Assembly: GCA_947588835.1 (NCBI GenBank)
Contig: CANPZS010000012.1
Span: forward strand, 1-49,990
Reading direction: 5' to 3'
Source of the DNA: an uncultured Bacteroidales bacterium
GTDB lineage: Bacteria > Bacteroidota > Bacteroidia > Bacteroidales > UBA932
Length of the DNA stretch: 49,990 nucleotides
The position numbers and the translations under genes were made by a program. Under the pieces are notes generated by a model. That model made no database searches. It was not told the DNA's origin and worked only from the letters and a program-made list of their open reading frames with translations. Numbering within the stretch: the stretch's first letter is position 1; each line of letters begins with the position of its first letter. This document shows, one piece after another, positions 24,946-32,131 of the stretch.

Positions 24946-25512
24946 CTAATAATTTGCACTTGCCCATCTTGCTTTCCGGAAGCGATAAGCAAGTGACGGA
25001 TAGCTTAGCGGGACAATTTCTTCAAACTGTCGGTAGTAGTCTCTTCTTAAGCTATATGCCTGAGGCTCAACATGTGATGCAACGGCATTCCTGATTTTAT
25101 AATAGTCCTTGCCGAGTTTTTTTGCAGAAGAGTCAATACTTTTCAATAAAGATTCCTTATCAAAAAGGTTGGCCAGCATCTTTCCGATTACTGGCGTCGG
25201 CATTTCTCCATTTTCATAAAGTCCAAACTGATTGATTCCTATTCCGGCAATCTTTGACATAGTGTGTGCCGAAAAGCCGTATTTGTCTCTTAGGCCTTTC
25301 AATTCTGAAGGAGAAGGAATTCCATGCCGTTCACGATATTGATTATAGAGATCTTCCATAGCCTTGTCATCAACCTCGGAATTGGAAAATGTCTTACCCG
25401 TTTCATCACACTGGAAATAATAGCGTTTGACGTTGTAACTTTCCCCGCGGAAAGAAAACGTCTCGACTTTGAATTTTTTTGTGGCATTGCCGCCGGTAAA
25501 CGGACTTTTCAT
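24946..25512 (-). CDS. MqsA-like HTH antitoxin
   Basis: 188 residues. The N-terminal domain (about 1-50) begins MKSPFTGG and continues FSFRGESYNVKRYYFQCDETGKTF. It aligns with the zinc domain of MqsA, but the four Cys ligands are reduced to one. A helix-turn-helix follows at about 68-120 (LRDKYGFSAHTMSKIAGIG, then QFGLYENGEMP). The last ~30 residues are aromatic and basic (LSYPSLAYRFRKARW) and could be the chaperone-addiction segment known from TAC antitoxins. Its ATG overlaps the toxin stop (ATGA). It should neutralise the upstream toxin and repress the operon. Confidence 0.82.
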   Translation of the reverse strand: MKSPFTGGNATKKFKVETFSFRGESYNVKRYYFQCDETGKTFSNSEVDDKAMEDLYNQYRERHGIPSPSELKGLRDKYGFSAHTMSKIAGIGINQFGLYENGEMPTPVIGKMLANLFDKESLLKSIDSSAKKLGKDYYKIRNAVASHVEPQAYSLRRDYYRQFEEIVPLSYPSLAYRFRKARWASANY

Positions 25513-25901
25513 AATTCTGCTTTGTAAGGAAATGTCATTTCATACTTGGCGACATGGAACGATATGCAATAATTCGATGCGCCTTCAGTTTTTGTGATGT
25601 ATATCTTGATGTAGATAGGAATCTTCTTGCCTCGCCCATGTTTTTTAATCCCGATCCCAAATATCCAAACGTGTCCTTCTTCCGGGTCATAATCATTTTC
25701 ATCCGGGCCCTGGTAATAGTCTTCCGGCTGAAGATTCAAGATATACTCGTCCCGCTTTTTACCAAAGAGTTCCAAATCAAACAGAGTCTGCAGATTTTCC
25801 TCTTTGTCAATATTGTAGTTTATGCCGAACACTCTCGCTTTTACCTTGAATTCTTCAAGGAAAGCCTTTACTTCATCATATGTTGCATTATTTTCGGCCA
25901 T
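25509..25901 (-). CDS. MqsR-like RNase toxin (predicted)
   Basis: 130 residues. It starts with TYDEVKAFLEEFKVKARVFG. Strand-turn elements match MqsR of the RelE fold: YILNLQPEDYYQG (about 54-66) corresponds to the L..SDFYK segment, VWIFGIGI to IWQDVY, and IYIKIYI to VYLKITV with its catalytic-region Lys. CISFHVAKY then corresponds to the C-terminal strand. MqsR toxins are ribosome-independent mRNA interferases. Here activity is inferred. The gene order toxin-antitoxin and the third SecB-like gene support the call. A strong promoter lies just upstream. Confidence 0.75.
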   Translation of the reverse strand: MAENNATYDEVKAFLEEFKVKARVFGINYNIDKEENLQTLFDLELFGKKRDEYILNLQPEDYYQGPDENDYDPEEGHVWIFGIGIKKHGRGKKIPIYIKIYITKTEGASNYCISFHVAKYEMTFPYKAEL

Positions 25902-25916
25902 AACGCTGTTTCATGG

Positions 25917-25948
25917 CAAAGTTATATACAAATAAGTAAATAAACAAA
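25917..25948 (-). promoter_or_regulatory. Promoter of the TAC operon
   Basis: On the minus strand, TTTG (25945-25948), a 20-bp spacer and TAACTTTG (25917-25924): a near-perfect Bacteroidetes promoter. The start would lie about 10 nt before the toxin start codon. Confidence 0.75.
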
Positions 25949-26060
25949 AATATAAGCTATGATCGAAACTGATTCGTTTTGATTAAAGCTTGGGAATTAC
26001 CTGTTTTGCCACGGGCCACCCAAATTGCCATCAAAAACGGCCAGCGTCCGGCCATATAAA

Positions 26061-26093
26061 ATCGGGACGGCTTTTTTGGTCAGCCGCCCCGAT
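26061..26093 (-). terminator. Terminator of the GH16/SusCD locus
   Basis: ATCGGGACGGCT (26061-26072) and AGCCGCCCCGAT (26082-26093) form a 12-bp stem with one G-T pair. On the minus strand it is followed by TTTTAT. It lies about 20 bp after the GH16 stop. Confidence 0.85.
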
Positions 26094-26111
26094 GCAAAAC
26101 AATTTGTCAGT

Positions 26112-27218
26112 CTATTCGCTGAATTCACTGACGCGGACCCAGTCCACCCACATCTCTGCAGGCAGGTCGGCATCCGTAATCAGCCCCGGCCACGTAGTGT
26201 TGCCATTAAGCAGACCGCCTAACGAATAATTCAGAATGATGTCGAAATCCCCTGTGCCGAATGGATATTGCAGGAAAGCCGCCTCCGGATCGTCAAGATG
26301 TTCGTTCACATAACGGCCCATTTCGACTCCATCGATATAGAATATCACGGCCTCCTCCGTACGCGCCGCGGCGTAGACGTGCATCGCCGTATCGAAGTCT
26401 TTCACCGTCGCGGTGGTGTAGCCCGTGCTTTTGTCTCCCATCGTCTCGTTGGCCGTATGAATTGTGAGGTACAATTTTTCAGGAGTGCCCTGCACCCATT
26501 CCATAATGTCTATTTCGCCGCTTTGGGGCCATGGCCTTCCGTTGATCGGCATCTGCCAGATGGCGGGGAAGCCGCCGCGGGCCTTGTCGAATCGTGCACG
26601 CACCTCGACTATCGTATTCACCGGCACCCCGAATGTCGAACGCACGCCTCCGGTGCGGTATTTGTCGTCCGCCTTGTCGGCCGAGAGTACGAGGCAGCCG
26701 CCCTCGATGCGGACATTGGAATAGCCTTCCGCATTGCCGAAATACTGGGACCAGGCGTTATTGGCGTATCCGCAAAGTTTCCAGTTTTCATCCGGCGTCG
26801 TTCCTGTGTTGAAATTATCGAAAAACAGGATCTCCCGCTCTCCCTCGTTCGACTCGCTGACACGGGGGAAAGTGATGGTGTAGGCAGTCTCCTTATTTCC
26901 TTCGTAGACTACGAGCACCTGTTCCTTCTGCCAGTTTCCGAGGAACGTTTCGGGATCGGGATAGATCGTGGCATCGGTGTTGCCGAGGGTGTAGGAGACG
27001 CTGCCGATACGCAGCAGCTGATCTTCATCGAGCGCATTGATTTTCGCCACATGGGTGTACTGGTCGATTTCCGCATGGTACAGGTCGGAATCGATGCTTA
27101 CCGCGAAATCCATCAAGGGGTATTTCGCCGGTTCTTCCGGTGTGCCGGTCTTGTCGTCCACACAGGCGATGCACAGCAGCACCGCTCCGATGAGGTTAAT
27201 AATGGATATCATCTTCAT
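26112..27218 (-). CDS. GH16 endo-glycanase lipoprotein
   Basis: 368 residues. An N-terminal signal with Cys at 16-19 suggests a lipoprotein, probably surface-exposed in a SusCD locus. An N-terminal beta-domain (about 33-118) is followed by a GH16 jellyroll (about 128-368). The catalytic motif ExDxxE is intact in SGEIDIMEW: Glu235 nucleophile, Asp237, Glu240 acid/base. Further GH16 marks are FPAIWQMP and the C-terminal WVDWVRV. GH16 includes laminarinases, lichenases, agarases and porphyranases. The plain ExDxxE motif and the absence of sulfatases in this operon favour a beta-1,3 or mixed-linkage glucan, but that is inference. It is the last gene of the operon. Confidence 0.92.
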   Translation of the reverse strand: MKMISIINLIGAVLLCIACVDDKTGTPEEPAKYPLMDFAVSIDSDLYHAEIDQYTHVAKINALDEDQLLRIGSVSYTLGNTDATIYPDPETFLGNWQKEQVLVVYEGNKETAYTITFPRVSESNEGEREILFFDNFNTGTTPDENWKLCGYANNAWSQYFGNAEGYSNVRIEGGCLVLSADKADDKYRTGGVRSTFGVPVNTIVEVRARFDKARGGFPAIWQMPINGRPWPQSGEIDIMEWVQGTPEKLYLTIHTANETMGDKSTGYTTATVKDFDTAMHVYAAARTEEAVIFYIDGVEMGRYVNEHLDDPEAAFLQYPFGTGDFDIILNYSLGGLLNGNTTWPGLITDADLPAEMWVDWVRVSEFSE

Positions 27219-27257
27219 TTTTATTGTTTTTTCAATTGTCGCATAACTTATTGGGGA

Positions 27258-28823
27258 TTACTGTACTTTAGGCGGCACATATTCACCCCAGTCGATAGCC
27301 GGCGTGTACTGCCATTTCGTAATGGTGAATCCGCCGAGGCGCGTATAGAGCCGCGCTCCGCCCGAAGCCACGATGTTGTCGTAGTACATCATCCAGCCTG
27401 TTCCGTCGTTGGTGATATCCGAAGCCAGGAACTTGCCGTCCAAATACCATTCGACATAGAGATACGATATTCCGTCCTCGGCCTTGTACTCGTAGAAGGC
27501 GAGCGAAATCGTGTGCGGATCGGCAATTTTTATCGCCTGCCTCGCACTCCCTGTCCAGCGGTTCACACGGTTGCTGTAAGCGAAAGTTGCCACCCAGGAC
27601 AATACCTGCGTAGCGTCGCCGGTATCGAAGGCGTTGAACCACCATGAGGCGCGTCCCGGTGTGGTCTGGCCCTCCTGGGCCCCTGCCCAGTCGAAGGAGA
27701 TGCCGTTAGCGGTTGCGCCGACATCCGTCCTGCGCCTGATGCTTCCTGCGGCGATGTCGAAATCATAGCGTCCCGGCTGCTGGTCTCTGGCAAGCTCCAT
27801 GTTGTCGGCCGTAATGATATTCTCGCCCATGACGACGGGCGTCTGCGAATTGGCCTGACGGAATTCTATTGTCTTGACCACGGGTGTCGCCCCGGCTTCG
27901 GCAACGGTCGAGAGCCGCACTACGCCCACACGTACGGATGAGGTGGTGTTCTCGGTAACGGATATCGCAACCGCCCCGTCGCCCTCTGCGACCGCTCCGC
28001 TGGTGATGTCGAACCAATCGTCCTTGGGATTCTCCTTTTCCGCCGTCCAGCGGGTATTGGATTCCACGTCGACGTTCAGCGTCTGGGCCTTGTCTAATAC
28101 CATGAACCACGGATACGAATATTCGGGGGCCCACTCCAGCGGATCGGGCGTGGCAGGCGTCAGTACAACGCCCGCCTCCGTACAATGTGCGATCCATTCC
28201 GGCCGCTCGTAGCGGTCGTAAATCGTAATGTCTCCCACGCGCTGTTCTCCCGTATTGGGGGTTATTTCGAGGAGAATCTCTCCCGATCGCTCGCCTGATT
28301 TCCCCGACGCGATAGAGAGCCATTCCTCTCCTTCGGTAACGGCCGCCGACCATTTCTGGTTGGACTGAACCGCGATCCGGCCGGTTCCGCCGTCTTTGGA
28401 AACGGAAACATCCTCGGCCGTGAGAAAGGCCGTGCCTTTCTGCTTGATGAGGAACTGCTTGCCGATCCAGTAATCGCTCTGAATGGTAATGGTATCCTCG
28501 CGGTCGTCGAGTCCGGTATTTTCCTGAAAGGTGATGGTCACGTCATACGTCTCTCCGGCCTCGCCGCTTGCGGGCGATATGGTGTACCAGCCTGCTTCGG
28601 CATTTTCGCCGAACACTTTCCACGGGTCGGTGGATTTTACCTGTATGACTATCGGCTCGGGATTCGCATACGCCCGCACAGCAAGATCCTCTTCCTCCAC
28701 ACGGAAACGGAGGTCGACTGACTTCATGGGCTCGCTGTCCGAACAGCCTGACAAGGCGCCCGCAAATGTCCACAAGGCAATCAGGGCAACCATGCCGGAT
28801 AGCTTGAATTTTCTCGGTTTCAT
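27258..28823 (-). CDS. BACON-domain surface lipoprotein (glycan-binding candidate)
   Basis: 521 residues. Lipobox ALSGC near residue 26. Several BACON/Ig-like repeats follow (about 40-130, 130-225 and 225-330), with sequences such as DPWKVFGENAEAGWYTISPASG and NQKWSAAVTEGEEWLSIASG. A C-terminal domain (about 335-521) contains SWWFNAFDTGDATQVLSW and VEWYLDGKF, resembling a carbohydrate-binding jellyroll. The position after SusD is that of a surface glycan-binding protein (SusE/F or SGBP). MKPRKFKL at 28823 is chosen as the start; the upstream ATG at 28856 would overlap the preceding gene. Confidence 0.82.
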   Translation of the reverse strand: MKPRKFKLSGMVALIALWTFAGALSGCSDSEPMKSVDLRFRVEEEDLAVRAYANPEPIVIQVKSTDPWKVFGENAEAGWYTISPASGEAGETYDVTITFQENTGLDDREDTITIQSDYWIGKQFLIKQKGTAFLTAEDVSVSKDGGTGRIAVQSNQKWSAAVTEGEEWLSIASGKSGERSGEILLEITPNTGEQRVGDITIYDRYERPEWIAHCTEAGVVLTPATPDPLEWAPEYSYPWFMVLDKAQTLNVDVESNTRWTAEKENPKDDWFDITSGAVAEGDGAVAISVTENTTSSVRVGVVRLSTVAEAGATPVVKTIEFRQANSQTPVVMGENIITADNMELARDQQPGRYDFDIAAGSIRRRTDVGATANGISFDWAGAQEGQTTPGRASWWFNAFDTGDATQVLSWVATFAYSNRVNRWTGSARQAIKIADPHTISLAFYEYKAEDGISYLYVEWYLDGKFLASDITNDGTGWMMYYDNIVASGGARLYTRLGGFTITKWQYTPAIDWGEYVPPKVQ

Positions 28824-28845
28824 AATTCTCGGTCTGTTTAATGGT

Positions 28846-30351
28846 TTATTCTTCATACGGCGTTACCGTAATCGATTTGATGACCACATATTCACCGGCC
28901 GTAGTGAGCTCGGTCATGAAATTGAAGTTAAAATCGTAGGTGTCCGGCGTAGTGCTTGTCTTGTTGCTGGTTCCCGAAATGCTGACTTCCTTGTTGGCCA
29001 GATGCAAATCCACCTTCACATTATAATTGTCCGGATTCTCTTTGAGATCAAGTTCCACGCCCTGCAGGTCGCCCATCATGGAGGCATCGAATTTCTTGGT
29101 TTCCTCGGTTGCCAGATCGAAACGGTGCTGGAACCACGAGAGCGAGCCTCCGCACTGGCTCTTGCTGGCAGTAGGAGCCCCACCGTGGTCTTGTGTAAGG
29201 TCGGAATTGAGGAACGTGCGCCAGTTGGTCTGGTCTCCCGCTTTGGATGACGAGAAATCGAAGCGCAGTTTCGTCCTGCCTAAATGAATCTCCGAAAATT
29301 CGATTTTTACATGACATTGACGTACGGTTGATTTGAACGTAAACGCATTGCTGCCACTCTGGAACGTGACTTTCTCGCCGCCGTCCACGGTCTCGTGGGT
29401 TACATCGCCCCATGTGAAGGCCATATCCTGCGTAACATGAATCGTTACGGGCTCCACTCCGCTGATGCCGGCGCCGGGCGAGAGGACGATGTCGCCTTCC
29501 TTGGCATGCAGCTGGTCGTTGGCTTTCGCCATGGAGACGGTCAGGGCATTGTTTTCGCCCTTTTCAGCCGAGAGCCATTCGCTATAGGCCTCATCTACCG
29601 AAACGGTCCATGGGATGTTGGCATCCACGGCGATGACCTTGCTCATCTCTTGCCAGTCGAAAGTCAGCGCCTCGTTCTCCTTGTCCACACGCAATACCAT
29701 GCCGTCCTGCGTCAAGGTGTTCCGTGATTCCGTCAAGGCCGTGCGGATGGTAAAGCTCCCTTCACGCGTGATGCCCGTATTGGCCGGCACGGTTATCTTG
29801 ACTCTGGTCTCTTCGCCCGTGCCTTCGCCGGAGGCGGGAGAAGCCTCGTGCAGGAAGGCATCCTCCGTGATATACTCCCACGGCTTGTTGGAGCGCACGA
29901 TGATTTCGACGGTTGCGCCCTCTGCCGGAATAGGCTCGCTCGGAACGGTAACCACGAGGTCGGTCTTCGATTCCTGCGTTATGGAGACCGTTTTCGCCGT
30001 TTCGATGTTGTTGGCTGAAATCGTCAGCACGGCCGTGCGGGGGTGAAAAGCGATGTTGTCGTCCACAGTAACCGTAATTTCCTCGACCAGAGAACTCGTG
30101 GCGCTCATTGTCGGCGTTACATGGCACCATTGCTGGTCGCTCTCGATACGCCACGGCGTATTCGAGCTGATGTTGAACACCACCTGTTCAGGCAACTCCG
30201 CCTCGAAAGTATAGGCGTCAAGGGCATCGATTTGAAAATTGGCGGGGCCTTCGGGCTGGGAATCGATGCCCTTCTCGCTGCAACCGCATATAAACCATGC
30301 GCACAATGCTGTCGCTGCATGCATTGAAACGCGTCCGAACATTTTTTTCAT
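28846..30351 (-). CDS. BACON-domain surface lipoprotein (second SGBP)
   Basis: 501 residues. Lipobox FICGC at about residue 24. BACON modules at about 40-125 (NTPWRIESDQQWCHVTP), 125-210 (NKPWEYITEDAFLHEASPASG) and 220-310 (NIPWTVSVDEAYSEWLSAEKG). A C-terminal domain (about 315-500) may bind ligand; its middle part, rich in Trp and His, is unlike BACON. It lies between the second SusD and the first BACON gene. The two lipoproteins are related in build but not duplicates. An alternative start is 30363. Confidence 0.82.
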   Translation of the reverse strand: MKKMFGRVSMHAATALCAWFICGCSEKGIDSQPEGPANFQIDALDAYTFEAELPEQVVFNISSNTPWRIESDQQWCHVTPTMSATSSLVEEITVTVDDNIAFHPRTAVLTISANNIETAKTVSITQESKTDLVVTVPSEPIPAEGATVEIIVRSNKPWEYITEDAFLHEASPASGEGTGEETRVKITVPANTGITREGSFTIRTALTESRNTLTQDGMVLRVDKENEALTFDWQEMSKVIAVDANIPWTVSVDEAYSEWLSAEKGENNALTVSMAKANDQLHAKEGDIVLSPGAGISGVEPVTIHVTQDMAFTWGDVTHETVDGGEKVTFQSGSNAFTFKSTVRQCHVKIEFSEIHLGRTKLRFDFSSSKAGDQTNWRTFLNSDLTQDHGGAPTASKSQCGGSLSWFQHRFDLATEETKKFDASMMGDLQGVELDLKENPDNYNVKVDLHLANKEVSISGTSNKTSTTPDTYDFNFNFMTELTTAGEYVVIKSITVTPYEE

Positions 30352-30403
30352 ATATATATTCATTTTTATTTTTCGGTTTGTGTTTGTTTAACTCTTGCAA
30401 GGA

Positions 30404-32116
30404 CTACCAGCCGGCATTCTGCGGATTGAGATTGTCGTTGTTGAACAATTCTCGCTGGGGGATAGGGTAGAGGTTCATCCGCTCCGACCATGCACGGGTT
30501 TCATACAGGGTGCGGGTGTACACCTTCTCGCCGTTGGTGCGCCGCACAATATGCACGCCATAGAGCTGGCGCTGGGTTTCGTCGCCGATTTTCCATCTGC
30601 GTACATCCCAGAAACGATGGTCTTCGAAAGCGAATTCCACGCGCCATTCGTTACGGATGCGGGACAGCAGGGCCTCCTTGCCGGTATCGGTGATGTCCGG
30701 CATGCCGGCATTCGCCCGCACCTGATTGAGCGCCTCCAGGGCCGAAAGGGTAAATTCGCCGTCGCGGTAGTCGCCGCTGCCGAAAGCATTGACCATGGCC
30801 TCGGCATAGGAGAGCAGCGTTTCCGCATAGCGGTAGAGAATCCACTGATGCCGTTGCGTCGCAGTCCGGTTCGGCTCGAAACTGGTGTTCTCCTGGATGT
30901 ACTTGCGCAGGAAATAACCTGTGGCGCTGCCGCCCTGCGCTACCGGCACATTGTCGTTGCCGTCCGTGGAAACATCTACGGCAATGCCCTTGAATGTAGC
31001 GCCGTCTGCCAGCACCGTGCGTGCGAAGCGCGGGTCGCGGCCGTCGTAAGGATGCTGCGGATCGAAAGCGGGGTCGGCGCATTCCCATCCCGAGGCGCCG
31101 AGCGTTACGCCGTAGCCGTTAACGGTTTCGAACGCATCGACGAGATTCTGGGACGGATAATTCCCGCAGGCCAGCAACGCCTGGGTGCGGTTGCCGTATG
31201 CGAGCCGCAGCGGGAAGTTGTACAGTTCGTAGGAGGCATTTTCCGTATTCATCCGCGCCAGTACCAGCTCTTTCGAGTTCAGCGGATCGGTGTAGCATCC
31301 GTTGGCGTCGAGCCTGTAGAGATTCAGATTGATGACCTCCAACGCCGCCCGTGCCGCCGCTTTCCATGCCTCGGCATCGTCCGAAGGGTTGTGCAGCGGA
31401 CTTGCCGCATATAGCAAAGCTTTGGTTTTCAGTGCCATGGCAAAGCCTTTGGTCGTGCGTCCCGTGTTGTTGTTGCCGCCGACTGCCAGAAAATCCATCG
31501 GGAGATTCTTGGCGGCCTCGTTGCACTCCTTCACAATGAAAGCGATGACTTCGGCAAAAGGCGTCTTGCCGATGGTATTGGCTTCCTCGACCGTAAGGAC
31601 GGTCAGAGGCATGGCGATATCCCCATAACGGCGGGCCAGCTCAAAGAAATAGTATGCCCGCAGCACCCGGGCTTCATAGGGAAAATACCGCAGGCTTTCC
31701 ATCCAATTCTGATAGTTGCTCTGGTTCTCGTAGCGTGACAGATCGACATGTTCCACCTCCTCGATGAAGCTGTTGGCCGCCCGAATGCCGTTATATAGCG
31801 TCCAGGCTTCATCGTAGGTGCTGGTCGCCGACCAGTTGCCGTTGTTCACGTTCTGGATGGTCGCGGCCACTGCCCCGTACTCGCCGTCGTCACTCGCACA
31901 ATCGCGCAAGGAAAGTACATCCAACCCTGCACCGGTGAACGAAGCGCACTGCGGCATGAAACTGTACACATGGGTCAGCATCTGGCTTACACGGTCGAAA
32001 TATCTGTACATATCCTCCTTGTTGTTCCGTCCTGCCGTTTCGTCGAAATCGAGATAATTGCACGCGACGGCAACGGCGGACAGACTTATAATCGCTATGA
32101 TATGTTTGAATCCCAT
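30404..32116 (-). CDS. susD: SusD/RagB-like nutrient-binding lipoprotein
   Basis: 570 residues. Lipobox AVAC at residues 16-19, then CNYLDFDE. The TPR-like SusD fold shows in YNGIRAANSFIEE and LRYFPYEARVLRAYYFFELARRYGDI (about 145-175). The C-terminal family mark is FAFEDHRFWDVRRWKIG followed by PIPQRELFNNDNLNPQNAGW. It forms the lid of the neighbouring SusC channel (32132-34906) on the cell surface. It is 15 bp from that gene, in the second SusCD pair of the operon. Confidence 0.95.
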   Translation of the reverse strand: MGFKHIIAIISLSAVAVACNYLDFDETAGRNNKEDMYRYFDRVSQMLTHVYSFMPQCASFTGAGLDVLSLRDCASDDGEYGAVAATIQNVNNGNWSATSTYDEAWTLYNGIRAANSFIEEVEHVDLSRYENQSNYQNWMESLRYFPYEARVLRAYYFFELARRYGDIAMPLTVLTVEEANTIGKTPFAEVIAFIVKECNEAAKNLPMDFLAVGGNNNTGRTTKGFAMALKTKALLYAASPLHNPSDDAEAWKAAARAALEVINLNLYRLDANGCYTDPLNSKELVLARMNTENASYELYNFPLRLAYGNRTQALLACGNYPSQNLVDAFETVNGYGVTLGASGWECADPAFDPQHPYDGRDPRFARTVLADGATFKGIAVDVSTDGNDNVPVAQGGSATGYFLRKYIQENTSFEPNRTATQRHQWILYRYAETLLSYAEAMVNAFGSGDYRDGEFTLSALEALNQVRANAGMPDITDTGKEALLSRIRNEWRVEFAFEDHRFWDVRRWKIGDETQRQLYGVHIVRRTNGEKVYTRTLYETRAWSERMNLYPIPQRELFNNDNLNPQNAGW

Positions 32117-32131
32117 AATCTTGTCTTGGCA

